Part shown: one piece after another, positions 48,090 through 57,850 of the stretch
Layout: each line of letters begins with the position of its first letter
How positions within the stretch are numbered: the first letter of the stretch is position 1
DNA from: Parvularculaceae bacterium
GTDB lineage: Bacteria; Pseudomonadota; Alphaproteobacteria; Caulobacterales; Parvularculaceae
Direction of reading: 5' to 3'
Assembly (NCBI GenBank): GCA_028280115.1
Contig: JANQMJ010000010.1
Location: 100,226 to 164,225 of the forward strand
Length of the DNA stretch: 64,000 nt
Made by a program: the position numbers and the translations under genes
Notes under the pieces: model-generated
What the model was told of the DNA's origin: nothing
What the model saw: the letters and a program-made list of their open reading frames with translations, nothing else
The model's database searches: none

Positions 48090-49277
48090 ATGAGCGAAAT
48101 CGATCCCGTCGACCTTGCCCGCGCGCTGATCCGCCGACCGTCCGTCACGCCGGCGGACGAAGGCGCGCTCGACATTCTCGAAGCCGCCCTTGCCGGGCTC
48201 GGCTTTGAATGCACGCGGCTGAAATTCGACGACGTCGACAATCTCTTCGCCCGCATCGGCGCCGGCGCGCCGCATTTTTGCTTCGCCGGCCATACCGACG
48301 TGGTGCCACCCGGCGACGCGGACGCCTGGTCGGTTCCGCCCTTTAAGGCGGAAATCAAAGACGGTCGGCTGTGGGGCCGCGGCGCGGCGGATATGAAAAG
48401 CGCCGTCGCCGCGTTTACCGCCGCGGCCGGGCGCGCGATCGCATCGAACGCGCTCACGGGAACGCTTTCCTTCATGATCACCGGCGACGAGGAAGGCCCT
48501 GCCGTCAACGGCACGCGGAAAATGCTTGACTGGCTGCGCGCGCAACAGATCAACATCGATCATTGCCTGATCGGCGAGCCCTCCAATCCGGAAACCCTCG
48601 GCGAGACGATCAAGGTCGGCCGCCGCGGCTCGATCAATTGCTGGCTCACGGTCATGGGCCGTCAGGGCCATGTCGCTTATCCGCACCGCGCGGAAAACCC
48701 TGTCCCGGCGCTGTTGCGCAAGCTTCTCTATCTCAGCGAAACCCCGCTTGATGACGGCTACGAACGGTTCGATCCTTCCAATCTCGAAGTGACGGACATT
48801 CACATCGGCAATCCTGCGCATAATGTCATTCCGGAAAAGGCGACGGCGCGGTTCAACATCCGCTTCAACCCGAACTGGAGCGGCGCCGCGATCAAAGCCT
48901 GGCTGAACGATCAGATCGACGGCCTCGCAACCGAACTCGGCGCGCGCTACGAACTCAAGACCATTCTTTCAGGCGAAGCGTTTTTAACCACCGATACGGG
49001 CTTTATCGGCCTTCTCGCCGACTGCGTCGAGGAAAAGACGGGACGCCGCCCGGCATATTCCACGTCCGGCGGCACGTCCGACGGACGCTTTATCAAGGAC
49101 GTCGCCCCGGTGGCGGAATTCGGCATGGTCGGCGCGACCATGCATCAAACCGACGAGCATGTCGCGATTTCCGATATTCATCAGCTAACGGATATTTATG
49201 CGCTGATGATCGAGCGCTATTTTATGCGGTACGGACATGCGCCGCGCCGAAGCGGCACTGGCGGGAGGCCGGCGTGA
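48090..49277 (+). CDS. dapE: Succinyl-diaminopimelate desuccinylase
   Basis: This di-zinc M20 peptidase-family enzyme releases succinate to give LL-diaminopimelate. 395 residues. Metal-site motifs: FAGHTDVVPPGD, GRGAADMKSAVAAF and TGDEEGPAVNGT (catalytic Glu), then RRGSINCWL and the late STSGGTSDGRF. The lid/dimer domain is intact. A GTG-started membrane-protein gene overlaps its stop by four bases. Confidence 0.95.
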   Translation: MSEIDPVDLARALIRRPSVTPADEGALDILEAALAGLGFECTRLKFDDVDNLFARIGAGAPHFCFAGHTDVVPPGDADAWSVPPFKAEIKDGRLWGRGAADMKSAVAAFTAAAGRAIASNALTGTLSFMITGDEEGPAVNGTRKMLDWLRAQQINIDHCLIGEPSNPETLGETIKVGRRGSINCWLTVMGRQGHVAYPHRAENPVPALLRKLLYLSETPLDDGYERFDPSNLEVTDIHIGNPAHNVIPEKATARFNIRFNPNWSGAAIKAWLNDQIDGLATELGARYELKTILSGEAFLTTDTGFIGLLADCVEEKTGRRPAYSTSGGTSDGRFIKDVAPVAEFGMVGATMHQTDEHVAISDIHQLTDIYALMIERYFMRYGHAPRRSGTGGRPA

Positions 49278-49891
49278 TTGATTTTGAATATGCCGGCCGG
49301 CATGTGCGCGGCGTCTGGCGCATGGCGCAGGGCGATCATGCCTGGGCCGAGGACATCGACAGTTCGACCGACGGCGTCTTCAAATCATTCTGGGCGATCG
49401 CATTTGCCGCCCCGTTCGCACTGTTGGTCATTCGCGCCGCCCAGCGCGCCACCGCGCGCGCAGACGGCTATGGCGCGGAGATTTTCGAGCAGATCCCGGC
49501 GCTGGCGGCCTTCGTCGCGCTGATGCTGGCGTTTTTGACGTCCTGGCTGGCCAGCGTCGCCGCGCTGGCCTTCATCGCCAGGGGCCTGAACGCCCAGCGA
49601 AAGGCCGGCGCGCTGATCGTGACGTTCAACTGGAGCCAGCTGATCGCCATTGCAGCGGCGACGGTTCCCGCGGTCGTGCTGGCGCTGACCGGCAACGAGC
49701 AGATCGTGATGCTGCTGGCCCTGCCGGCGGTGTTTGTCAGCGTCTATGTTTTGTGGGGCGTCTTGCGACGCAACCTGCCGATCACCGTCGGCGTCGCCAT
49801 CGCCGTGATGGCGCTGCTCGCCTTCATCGATCTCGGCGTCAACGCCGTTGCGACTCAAGGCGCGGTGGGCCTGTTTCACCTGCTTTCATAA
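49274..49891 (+). CDS. Hypothetical membrane protein
   Basis: 205 residues with five hydrophobic segments (about 40-58, 72-95, 115-135, 140-160, 165-190) after a short polar start. I recognise no family, though the fold size resembles small Yip1-like proteins. GTG start overlaps the dapE stop, so it is probably cotranscribed. Its 3' end overlaps the end of convergent truA by 16 bases. Confidence 0.75.
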   Translation: MIDFEYAGRHVRGVWRMAQGDHAWAEDIDSSTDGVFKSFWAIAFAAPFALLVIRAAQRATARADGYGAEIFEQIPALAAFVALMLAFLTSWLASVAALAFIARGLNAQRKAGALIVTFNWSQLIAIAAATVPAVVLALTGNEQIVMLLALPAVFVSVYVLWGVLRRNLPITVGVAIAVMALLAFIDLGVNAVATQGAVGLFHLLS

Positions 49892-50622
49892 TCGGCGCGC
49901 AGAAAATAGAGCCCTTCGGCCGGCGCGACGGGGCCGCAGCTTGCGCGGTCTTTGGCTTTGAGCGCCGCTTTGACGTCGCGAACCCGCCATCTGTCCCTGC
50001 CGACCTCGGCGAGCGTGCCGGCGAAGGAACGAACCTGATGGTGCAGGAACGAACGCGCGGCGCAGCGGATGAAGATCTCCTCGCCGGCGCGCGAGACGGA
50101 AATGTCGTCGAGTGTTTTCAGCGGCGAGTCCGACTGGCACGAGGCCGCGCGAAATGTCGTAAAGTCATGCTTGCCGACAAAGACCTGGGCGGCCGCATGC
50201 ATGGCCTCGGCGTCGAGCGGGGTTCCCACTCGCCAGGCTCGGCCCGCATCAAGCGTCAGCGGCGCGCGGCGATTGACAATGCGGTATTCATAGGCGCGCC
50301 GGATGCAGGAAAAGCGCGCGTGAAAATCATCGCTCATGATTTGCGCGGAAAGCACCGCAATCGGCGCGGGCCTGAGATGCTGGTTGAGCGCATCGCGCAC
50401 CGTATCGGCGGGAAAGTCCCGCGCAAGATCGATATGAACGGTCATGGCGCGAGCGTGCACCCCGGCGTCGGTGCGTCCGGCCGCATGCGCCGTTACGGTC
50501 TCGCTGCAAAACCCCAGGACGGCGGTTTCGAGCGCTTCCTGGACCGAGGGGCCGTTTTCCTGGCGCTGCCAGCCCGAGAACGGCCCGCCGTCATATTCGA
50601 GAATGAGCCTATAACGCGGCAT
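49876..50622 (-). CDS. truA: tRNA pseudouridine(38-40) synthase TruA
   Basis: Isomerises U38-40 in the anticodon arm of many tRNAs. 248 residues with the catalytic Asp52 in AAGRTDAGVHA, the YDGGPFSGWQRQ start, and FLHHQVRSFAGTLAEVG near the end. Last gene of def-fmt-truA, five bases after fmt. Confidence 0.96.
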   Translation of the reverse strand: MPRYRLILEYDGGPFSGWQRQENGPSVQEALETAVLGFCSETVTAHAAGRTDAGVHARAMTVHIDLARDFPADTVRDALNQHLRPAPIAVLSAQIMSDDFHARFSCIRRAYEYRIVNRRAPLTLDAGRAWRVGTPLDAEAMHAAAQVFVGKHDFTTFRAASCQSDSPLKTLDDISVSRAGEEIFIRCAARSFLHHQVRSFAGTLAEVGRDRWRVRDVKAALKAKDRASCGPVAPAEGLYFLRADYESR

Positions 50623-50627
50623 CGCCC

Positions 50628-51545
50628 CTAAAGCCGGTCGCCGATGCTTAAAGGATAGCCCCGCAAAAACTTCGCCGCGCCCTGAGGGCGCTTGCCGGCG
50701 CGCTGCAAAGTGACAAGCTCGACCGCGCCTTCGCCGCAGGCGACGATCAGTTTTCCATCCGTATTAAGAATATCGCCCGGCGCGCCGGCCCCTTCGGCGA
50801 GGCGGGAAAACAACGCTTTCACGCGTGCGCCGCCCGCCTCGAACCAGGCGCCGGGATAGGGCGAAAGCCCGCGGATATGACAGTCGACCTCAGCGGCCGG
50901 CCGCGCCCAGTCGATGCGCGCTTCTTCCGGCGTGATTTTATGGGCGTAAACGACGCCGTCTTCGGCTTGGGGCGTTTCGACCAGCGCGCCGCGCGCCAGC
51001 GCCGCCAGCGCCCGCGGGGCGAGCTGGCCGGCGACCAGTGAAAGACGGTCATGCAGGGTTCCCGCCGTCTCGTCGGGCCTGATGTCGACGGTTTCGGAAA
51101 GCAACACGGGCCCGGTGTCGAGCCCCGCCTCCATGCGCATGACCTGAACGCCGGTTTGCTTGTCGCCGGCCATAATGGCGCGCTGGATCGGCGCCGCCCC
51201 GCGCCAGCGCGGCAACAGCGAGGCATGAAGATTAAGACAGCCATGGCGCGGCGCGTCGAGCACGGCCTGGGGCAGGATAAGGCCGTAAGCGGCGATCATC
51301 GCCGCATCGAGATCAAGCGCGGCGAAGGCCTCGCGCGTCTTTTCGCTTTTGAAAGTCTTCGGCGTTCGCACCTCGAGCCCGTGCGCCTTGGCGAATTCAT
51401 GAACCGGGGAAGGCTTTTTCTTTTTGCCCCGTCCCGACCGCGCCGGCGGACGCGTATAGACCGCGGCGATCTCATGACCGGCGGCGAGCAGTTCGCTTAA
51501 GGCGGGAACGGAAAACTCCGGCGTTCCCATAAAGGCCAGGCGCAT
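50628..51545 (-). CDS. fmt: Methionyl-tRNA formyltransferase
   Basis: Formylates initiator Met-tRNA with 10-formyl-THF. 305 residues: [11 protein letters not shown] at the start, the catalytic segment [20 protein letters not shown] with Asn/His, and DTGPVLL, followed by the C-terminal beta-barrel domain. A Lys-rich loop ([10 protein letters not shown], about 43-52) matches the initiator-tRNA-binding loop. It is preceded by def, 30 bases away. Confidence 0.96.
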   Translation of the reverse strand: MRLAFMGTPEFSVPALSELLAAGHEIAAVYTRPPARSGRGKKKKPSPVHEFAKAHGLEVRTPKTFKSEKTREAFAALDLDAAMIAAYGLILPQAVLDAPRHGCLNLHASLLPRWRGAAPIQRAIMAGDKQTGVQVMRMEAGLDTGPVLLSETVDIRPDETAGTLHDRLSLVAGQLAPRALAALARGALVETPQAEDGVVYAHKITPEEARIDWARPAAEVDCHIRGLSPYPGAWFEAGGARVKALFSRLAEGAGAPGDILNTDGKLIVACGEGAVELVTLQRAGKRPQGAAKFLRGYPLSIGDRL

Positions 51546-51575
51546 CGGGATGCCGTCTCCTTGACGCGCTTGCCG

Positions 51576-52103
51576 CTATTCCGCAGCGGCAAGCGCGCGT
51601 TCTTTTTTCTCTTTGCGGAGCTTTTTCAGCACGCGATCGCGCTTAAGCCGCGAGAGATGATCGATGAACAAGACGCCCTCGAGATGATCCATTTCATGCT
51701 GGATGCAGGTCGCGAGCATGCCTTCGGCGTCGAGGATCTGCTCGGCGCCGTCATAATCGAGATAGCGCACGCGGCAACGCGCCGGTCGCTCCACCTCGTC
51801 AAAATACTCAGGAACCGAAAGACAGCCTTCCTCATGCACGCTTAGGTCGTCGGACGGGTCTAAAATCTCCGGATTGACGAAATAGCGCGGCGCGGGCTCT
51901 TCGCCCTCGCCGGCCAGGTCCATCACGATGACGCGGAGAGGAACGCCGACCTGGATGGCGGCAAGGCCAATGCCCGGCGCGTCGTACATGGTCTCCAGCA
52001 TGTCATCCATCAGCGCGCGCAATTCATCGTCGACCCGCTCGACGGGCTTTGACACCTCGCGCAGCCGCGGGTCGGGCGCGGTGATGATCGGTCTGATCGC
52101 CAT
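51576..52103 (-). CDS. def: Peptide deformylase
   Basis: Removes the formyl group from nascent proteins. 175 residues with all three PDF motifs: [10 protein letters not shown] (about 44-53), EEGCLSVP with metal Cys94, and HEMDH with His136, Glu137 and His140. Opens the def-fmt-truA operon and is divergent from the coiled-coil/rmuC genes, as in many alphaproteobacteria. Confidence 0.96.
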   Translation of the reverse strand: MAIRPIITAPDPRLREVSKPVERVDDELRALMDDMLETMYDAPGIGLAAIQVGVPLRVIVMDLAGEGEEPAPRYFVNPEILDPSDDLSVHEEGCLSVPEYFDEVERPARCRVRYLDYDGAEQILDAEGMLATCIQHEMDHLEGVLFIDHLSRLKRDRVLKKLRKEKKERALAAAE

Positions 52104-52248
52104 GGCGTTGAGGTATGGCCCGCGCCCGGTTGCGTCAAGATGGCCGGCGCGGCGAACGCGGATCCAAGGTTAATGCTAAGCCCTCGCTTTTTTTGGCTTT
52201 TTCTTTTAAAAGCGCGGGTGGGTGGAGTTCGGTTTGGGGGTTTTTGGA

Positions 52249-53760
52249 ATGCAAACGCTTTGGCCGCCGGCGTCGGGGCCGTTAGCGCAAGACGGCGGCG
52301 CGGGCGCGCAAACAATCGAAGAAACTGCTATGCCGGGCCCAATGCTGGAAGGGCCGGCGCCGGCGCTGTGGACCTTTTTCGCTGCGGTCGCCGTCATCTT
52401 TATCGTGGTTTTATGGATCTTGATCCGCGGCCGGGTGATTGCACCGGCGCGCCGCAAGGCGACGAACCCGCAATTTTTCGAGCCGGCTGGCGCCGATGCG
52501 GACATCACCTTCGATGCGCCTGACGCCGCCGCCGCTAGAAAAGAAACATCAAACGACCGCACGCATAGCGCGCCGGCGCCGGAAGAAGCCGATGCGAGCG
52601 ATGTCGGCGAACCGGAGCCTGCGCCCGAGCCAGAGATCGAATCCCAAGCCGGATCCGAGGCTGCGTCGGCGCCCGAAGCCAGGCCCGAACAGAAAAAGTC
52701 GCGATCGCCCTTCGCCGGTCTTTTTAAGAAGAAAAGGACCGAGCGGCCGGCGCCGGAAGCGCAACGCGATGAGGAAGAGTTCGCCGAAATCGAAATCGCC
52801 ACCGAGACGGGCACCCATGAAGAGTCGCAAGACTATATAAACGCCGAGGGCTTTGATGATCGCTTTGCGGCGGAGGAAACCGAACCGCTCCGTTATGCGC
52901 ACGCGCCGGCTGAAGACGCTCGCGGAAACGCCGACTGGAGGCGCGACGAGGCCGCCGCCGCCGGCCCCGCTTCCGACGACGGATCCGACGCGCTGGCGCG
53001 CGCATATGAGCGCCAAGCGCAAGCGGAAGCCGCTGCCCGCGAGGCGGAATTCGAACGGCGCAAGGCCGAGGCCGCCCTTGAACTGCGCATGCAGACCCTC
53101 GCCGCCATGGAGCGCGAGAACGCCGGCCGGGCGGAATCGGACGAGCGCGCCGCGGAGGCCATGGAAGGCCGTCTGAACGCCTCCCTTGAAGAGCGTTTTG
53201 CGGCGCTGAGCCACGAACTGAACGCACGGCTTGAAAGCGTCGCGGGCGCGCAAGCCGATCCGGATCTCGCCAGATCCGTCGCCGCGGAAGTCGCCCATGT
53301 TCTCGCCCAGGACATGAATCTCATGCACCGGTCGATGCACGAGGCCTTCGCCGCCGTGATCGACCGCCTAGACGCCATCGACGCCGCCGCGGCGGAAGAG
53401 ACAGAACGCCCGTCGCCGGAAGAGCAGACGGAAGATCAAACCGCCGGCGCGCCGCCCGCCGATGACAGGCGCGACGCGCTGCTCGATGAAATTGACGCCC
53501 TGCGGCGGCGCGTGGCGGCGCTCGAAGACACGCTCGAACGCGCCCGTGCAGAAGCGCCGCCCCCGGCGGCGGCGCAGGAGATTCATCCGTTTGCGGAGGA
53601 GGCGGACGCCCCGCCGCCGGAAGAGGCCGATGACGCCAACAGCGCGCTTGCGGAATCGGTGGAGGACGCCTTTGAACGGCTCCAGCAGGAAGAAGCCCTC
53701 ACCGAGGCGCGCCGCGACTCGTCCGGCCGACCGGTCTTTCCCCTGCGCTCGCAGGATTAG
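52249..53760 (+). CDS. Membrane-anchored acidic coiled-coil protein of unknown function
   Basis: About 503 residues from ATG 52249 (a GTG at 52222 and an ATG at 52330 are alternatives). One TM (ALWTFFAAVAVIFIVVLWIL, about 39-58) is followed by a long Glu/Ala/Pro-rich disordered region. It contains one basic patch (FAGLFKKKRT), a coiled coil (about 245-345) and a second one near 410-440. The organisation recalls FtsY-like or polar-organiser adaptor proteins, but there is no recognised domain. It sits between def and rmuC, which are often direct neighbours. Confidence 0.65.
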   Translation: MQTLWPPASGPLAQDGGAGAQTIEETAMPGPMLEGPAPALWTFFAAVAVIFIVVLWILIRGRVIAPARRKATNPQFFEPAGADADITFDAPDAAAARKETSNDRTHSAPAPEEADASDVGEPEPAPEPEIESQAGSEAASAPEARPEQKKSRSPFAGLFKKKRTERPAPEAQRDEEEFAEIEIATETGTHEESQDYINAEGFDDRFAAEETEPLRYAHAPAEDARGNADWRRDEAAAAGPASDDGSDALARAYERQAQAEAAAREAEFERRKAEAALELRMQTLAAMERENAGRAESDERAAEAMEGRLNASLEERFAALSHELNARLESVAGAQADPDLARSVAAEVAHVLAQDMNLMHRSMHEAFAAVIDRLDAIDAAAAEETERPSPEEQTEDQTAGAPPADDRRDALLDEIDALRRRVAALEDTLERARAEAPPPAAAQEIHPFAEEADAPPPEEADDANSALAESVEDAFERLQQEEALTEARRDSSGRPVFPLRSQD

Positions 53761-53936
53761 GCCGCCTGGTTTCGATCTTCGACGATTTCAGGCCGCAAAG
53801 ACCGCACCCGGCGCGCCGTCCCTTGTCTCCTGTTGAAAACCGAAGACTTGCCGGCCTCGACAAGCCGCCGGAATGATGCGATATTCATGTTTTGTTCTCA
53901 TTGTTGGCGCATGGGGAATCGGCGCCAGGGTGGACC

Positions 53937-55403
53937 ATGGCTGACTATGCGATCATTGCTGGCGTGGTTTTCCTCGCGGCGCTTGCCGCCGGCGGGGTGC
54001 TGCTCGCCGCGATCAATATGTTTCGCCCCGGCCGAGCGCAGGGCCACGCATCCGTCATCGAAAAATTGAAGAAAGAACACGCCAGCCTGCAAACGGAGAA
54101 GGCGACTTTAGAGGCCGATCTGCGCCATGCGAGCGCTAAGGTCGAAGAATTGTCCGAAGAGAAACGACAACAATCAAAACAACTCGAAAACACCATCACC
54201 GAACGCAATCAACTCAGAGAGCGGGCCGCCCAAGATATCGAAGCGGCAAGGCATCTTGATCAGCGACATAAGGATTTGCTCGACGCGAAAGAACAGATGC
54301 GCCGAGAGTTCAATGAAATCGCCGGCCAGTTAATGCAGCGTCACGGCGAGACATTCAAGGCGCAGAACAGCCAACAGATCTTAAACCTGCTCACGCCGTT
54401 TAAAGATCAAATCGACAAGTTCGAAAAGCAAGTGGCGGAATCCAACCGCGCCAGCCGCGACCAGCATGTGGCGCTCACCGAAAACATCAAGTCGCTGACC
54501 AAACGGTCCGCCGAAATGTCGGAGGAAACCCAGAATTTAACCCGCGCGCTTAAAGGCAATGTGCAAATGCAGGGCGCGTGGGGCGAGATGGTGCTGGAAA
54601 CCATTCTCCAGAGAAGCGGGCTGCGCGAAGGCGAGGAATATACCCGCCAGGAAACGCACAGCGCCGATGACGGCGGCCGGTTGCGCACCGATTATATCGT
54701 TCATCTGCCCAACGGCGAACGGATTATCATCGACGCGAAAGTATCGCTGACAGCCTTCGAGGGCTATGTCGGGGCGGAAACGGACGAGGAACGTTCAGCG
54801 CGGCTGGCCGGCCACGCTGCTTCCGTAAAAGGTCATATTAAAAAACTCGCCGGCAAGGAGTACCACGCGACAGCCGGCGGCAAGCTTGATTTCGTCATCA
54901 TGTTCATGGCGATCGAACCGGCGCTCGGCGCCGCCTTGCAGCACGATGAAGCCATCGTTCTTGATGCGGCCGAAAACAAAGTCGCCATTGCAACCCCTAC
55001 AACATTGACGATCGCGCTCAAAACCATTGCGGCGATCTGGCGCGTCGAGCGGCAAAACCGCAACGCCGAGGAAATCGCCAGCCGCGCGGGCAAGCTCTAT
55101 GACAAGTTCGTCGGCTTTCTCAAAGATATGGGCGAAATCGGCAATCGCCTGAAACAGGCGGAAAACGCCTATGACGGCGCCATGAACAAGCTTTCGCAAG
55201 GACGCGGCAATTTGGTGCGGCAGATCGAAGACTTAAAGAGCATGGGCGCTGACGCCAACAAGTCCATTCCGCCTGAGTTTCTGAGCGATGCGCCGGATGA
55301 CGCGCTAGTCCTGCCGGATAGCGAACAAGACCCTTACGATGAGGACGAGGACGACATGACGCCCCAGGATCATATCGCCCGCCGACTCTCCGCCGGCGGG
55401 TAA
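53937..55403 (+). CDS. rmuC: DNA recombination protein RmuC
   Basis: A membrane-tethered nuclease-fold protein that limits inversions at short inverted repeats. 488 residues: TM (about 5-26), a long coiled coil (about 40-160), the RmuC domain from NVQMQGAWGEMVLETIL, with IIIDAKVSL as the PD-(D/E)xK-like core (D and K visible), and LDFVIMFMAIEPAL. The C-terminal tail is acidic. ATG 53937 is chosen because it leads directly into the TM. The abundance of inverted repeats in this window makes its presence apt, but that link is inference. Confidence 0.92.
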   Translation: MADYAIIAGVVFLAALAAGGVLLAAINMFRPGRAQGHASVIEKLKKEHASLQTEKATLEADLRHASAKVEELSEEKRQQSKQLENTITERNQLRERAAQDIEAARHLDQRHKDLLDAKEQMRREFNEIAGQLMQRHGETFKAQNSQQILNLLTPFKDQIDKFEKQVAESNRASRDQHVALTENIKSLTKRSAEMSEETQNLTRALKGNVQMQGAWGEMVLETILQRSGLREGEEYTRQETHSADDGGRLRTDYIVHLPNGERIIIDAKVSLTAFEGYVGAETDEERSARLAGHAASVKGHIKKLAGKEYHATAGGKLDFVIMFMAIEPALGAALQHDEAIVLDAAENKVAIATPTTLTIALKTIAAIWRVERQNRNAEEIASRAGKLYDKFVGFLKDMGEIGNRLKQAENAYDGAMNKLSQGRGNLVRQIEDLKSMGADANKSIPPEFLSDAPDDALVLPDSEQDPYDEDEDDMTPQDHIARRLSAGG

Positions 55404-55428
55404 TCGCGGCCTAAAGCGGCGTAAGAAT

Positions 55429-56034
55429 TTAAAACGGCCGCCGCGCCTTCATAGCGGCGCTAAGCGTGCCCTCGTCGAGATAGTCGAGTTCGCCGCCCAC
55501 GGGCACGCCTTGGGAAAGCCGCGTCACCGTTACTTTCGCGGCTTCAAGATGTTCGGTGAGATAATGGGCCGTGGTTTGACCGTCGACCGTGGCGGCGAGC
55601 GCGAGGACGACTTCGGTCACCGCGTCGTCTTTGGCCCGGGCGATCAGCCCGCCGACATTAAGATCATCTGGGCCGATACCGTCGAGGGGCGATAAAAGCC
55701 CGCCAAGCACATGATAGCGGCCCTTATGGGCGCCGGCGCGTTCGAGCGCCCAAAGATCGCCCACGTCTTGCACCACACACAGAACCGCCGCATCGCGCTC
55801 GGGATCGGCGCATACCGCGCAAGGATCAATCGAATCCCAGTTGCCGCACACGCTGCAAGCTTTGACCTTCTTCGCCGCGTCGTCGAGCGCATAGGCGAGC
55901 GGGCCCATCACCTGTTCGCGCTTTTTTAAAAGATAAAGCGCGGCGCGCTTGGCCGAGCGCGGCCCCAGCCCCGGCATTTTCGCCAGGAGATCGATAAGAC
56001 GCTGTAACTCAGGACCAATCGTTGCGGCGGGCAT
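55429..56034 (-). CDS. recR: Recombination mediator RecR
   Basis: Works with RecF and RecO to load RecA at gaps. 201 residues: an HhH segment ([17 protein letters not shown] type, [10 protein letters not shown]), a C4 zinc site ([16 protein letters not shown]), a Toprim domain ([16 protein letters not shown]), and the Walker-B-like C-terminal part ending [15 protein letters not shown]. In most proteobacteria it directly follows ybaB; here an MFS gene and two others intervene, and a decayed second recR start lies at 57331-57394. Confidence 0.95.
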   Translation of the reverse strand: MPAATIGPELQRLIDLLAKMPGLGPRSAKRAALYLLKKREQVMGPLAYALDDAAKKVKACSVCGNWDSIDPCAVCADPERDAAVLCVVQDVGDLWALERAGAHKGRYHVLGGLLSPLDGIGPDDLNVGGLIARAKDDAVTEVVLALAATVDGQTTAHYLTEHLEAAKVTVTRLSQGVPVGGELDYLDEGTLSAAMKARRPF

Positions 56035-56051
56035 CGGCGACGTTCACTCAT

Positions 56052-57263
56052 TCATTCTGCGGCGACCGGCGAGGAGGGCGCCAATACGGTTTCGAGCCCC
56101 GGTTTCGGATGGCGCGGGATCAAAGACGAAAGCGCCAGCGACACCGCCGCCATGCCGGCGCCGAGCAGAAACACCAAAGACGGGCTCGCAAGCCAGATCA
56201 AGCCGAAAGTCGCCGGCACGAACACCGCCGCAATGTGATTGATCGTGAACGAAACGCCCGCCGACCCCGCCATATCGGAAGGATCGGCGATCTTTTGGAA
56301 ATAGGTGTTCATAGCGATCGCCAGGGCAAAAAATGCATGGTCGACAATGTAAAGCAGCGCCGCGATGAACGGATTCGAAACAAATGCATAGGCGACAAAC
56401 ACGCCGATCAAGCCGACATATTCAAGCCGCAACGCATTGCGCTCGCCGAAGCGGCCGATCAACGCGCCGATCTTTGACGCGAATACCATGTTGAAGGCGG
56501 TGTTGATCAGGAATAAAAGCGCCACTTCGTGCACGTCGTAGCCGAACTTTTCCACCATCAGCAGCGCCGCAAACACCATGAAAACCTGCCGGCGCGCGCC
56601 GCCCATGAACTTCAACGCGTAAAAAAGCCAATAGCGTTTGCGGATGATGAGTTTCTTGTGCTGCGGCGTCGCCTCCTTAAAGGCGGGAAAGGCGCGCCAC
56701 AGATAAAAAACAATGACCAGCGATAAGAGGCCGAAGATCGCGAACGCGCTTTCAAAATTGAGCGCAAAGGTTTTCCAGATAAGCGCGATCAAACCAAAGA
56801 CGACGAGCTGGGCGGCAGCGGCGACGGCGATCAGCCGCCCCATCATATGCGGCGCCTTATCGAGCGGCAGCCATTGCAGCTTCAACGACTGATTGACCGT
56901 TTCAAAATAATGAAATCCGACGGACATCAAAAATGTCGTCAGGTAAAACGCCCACACGCTCGGGAAAAATCCTGTAACGCCGACCCCGACCGCCAGCAGC
57001 GTAAGAGAGACGAGCGCCAGGGTCTGCTCGCGCATGACCAGCAATATATAAACGGCAAGGAAAGCAAGAAAGCCCGGAATCTCGCGGATCGTTTCCTGCA
57101 GGCCCACCTCGGCGCCGGTCATGCCGATCCCGTCGACGGCGAAGTTCTTAGCAAGCGCGTACCAAGCCGCGAACGCCATCTGCATGGCGACCGTCATCAG
57201 CGCCAGGGCCATAAAGGGCGACCGGTCAGCGGCGAGACGTCGAAACGTTGCAAGAAGGTTCAT
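56052..57263 (-). CDS. MFS transporter
   Basis: A 403-residue protein from ATG 57263 with about 12 TMs. The start MNLLATFRRLAADRSPFMALALM leads into TM1; an upstream in-frame codon (57293) adds ten residues. A basic loop with PQHKKLIIRKRYWLFY lies between the halves. The classical motif A is weak, and the substrate is unknown. It separates recR from the recR 5' remnant, so it probably arrived with the event that displaced or replaced the recR start. Confidence 0.82.
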   Translation of the reverse strand: MNLLATFRRLAADRSPFMALALMTVAMQMAFAAWYALAKNFAVDGIGMTGAEVGLQETIREIPGFLAFLAVYILLVMREQTLALVSLTLLAVGVGVTGFFPSVWAFYLTTFLMSVGFHYFETVNQSLKLQWLPLDKAPHMMGRLIAVAAAAQLVVFGLIALIWKTFALNFESAFAIFGLLSLVIVFYLWRAFPAFKEATPQHKKLIIRKRYWLFYALKFMGGARRQVFMVFAALLMVEKFGYDVHEVALLFLINTAFNMVFASKIGALIGRFGERNALRLEYVGLIGVFVAYAFVSNPFIAALLYIVDHAFFALAIAMNTYFQKIADPSDMAGSAGVSFTINHIAAVFVPATFGLIWLASPSLVFLLGAGMAAVSLALSSLIPRHPKPGLETVLAPSSPVAAE

Positions 57264-57330
57264 GACAGGGGCCGACCCGAAAAGGGACCGCATGATGGCT
57301 CAGCGCCGCCTCAACAATCAAGGACGGCCC

Positions 57331-57394
57331 CCGGGCATTTCGCCGGGAGATCGATCAGGCGCCGTAACGCGGGACCGATGGTTGCGGTGGGTAT
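57331..57394 (-). pseudogene. Diverged remnant of the recR 5' end
   Basis: On the minus strand, 64 bases align with the first ~60 bases of recR ([16 protein letters not shown]) at roughly 83% identity. The start codon is changed to ATA and one A is lost near the end. After that the match stops. It lies on the ybaB side of the MFS gene, where recR would be expected to begin. Confidence 0.85.
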
Positions 57395-57397
57395 TGG

Positions 57398-57850
57398 CTA
57401 AAACTCGAACGTAAACGTTCCATTCTGGCGAATCTTCAGGTCGCCCTGGGAAATGACGTCCATGCCGAGAAGAATGTCAAAGGCGAATTCATTCGGGTTC
57501 AGCTCCGTCCCCGATATTGCTTTAGGAAGAACATAGAAAGGCGGCGCATCGCCTGACTCACCTCCAATCATCGCAACCTGAAAGTTGTACACCCTTGACC
57601 TTCGCGGCCCGTTCGCAGTCATCATGTCGCGTTTGCCGACTGGGGCCAAATTCAGGCGCTTCGCTGTTAGCTGCGAGATGCTTGTCGCCGTCGCGCCATT
57701 GTCAATCAAGGCCTTAACGGGCTCGCTAATCACACAAGCGGCGGACTCCATATCACCGGCAAAAGCAGGCGCAGCAGTTATTGACACCCCAACGACGGCG
57801 ACATCGACGAGAACGCGCCTGCCGTCATGACGACCCGCGACCAATGACAT
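57398..57850 (-). CDS. Retropepsin-like aspartic protease
   Basis: A 150-residue single-domain aspartic protease fold: ALIDNGATATSISQLTAKRLNL in the position of the DTGA flap start, then an FxVAMIGG strand, and FDILLGMDVISQGDL near the end (the hydrophobic-G-x-D/N turn). The canonical Asp-Thr-Gly is Asp-Asn-Gly here, so activity is in doubt. A hydrophobic stretch ending AAPAFAG (about residue 31) could be a signal peptide. It overlaps the preceding small gene by 26 bases; such pairs with a DUF5678-like gene are common in bacteria. Confidence 0.78.
   Translation of the reverse strand: MSLVAGRHDGRRVLVDVAVVGVSITAAPAFAGDMESAACVISEPVKALIDNGATATSISQLTAKRLNLAPVGKRDMMTANGPRRSRVYNFQVAMIGGESGDAPPFYVLPKAISGTELNPNEFAFDILLGMDVISQGDLKIRQNGTFTFEF

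Noticed and set aside
52104..52248. Small gene between def and the coiled-coil gene
   Set aside because: No start with a ribosome site and no coding pattern; the short frames read into the neighbouring genes.
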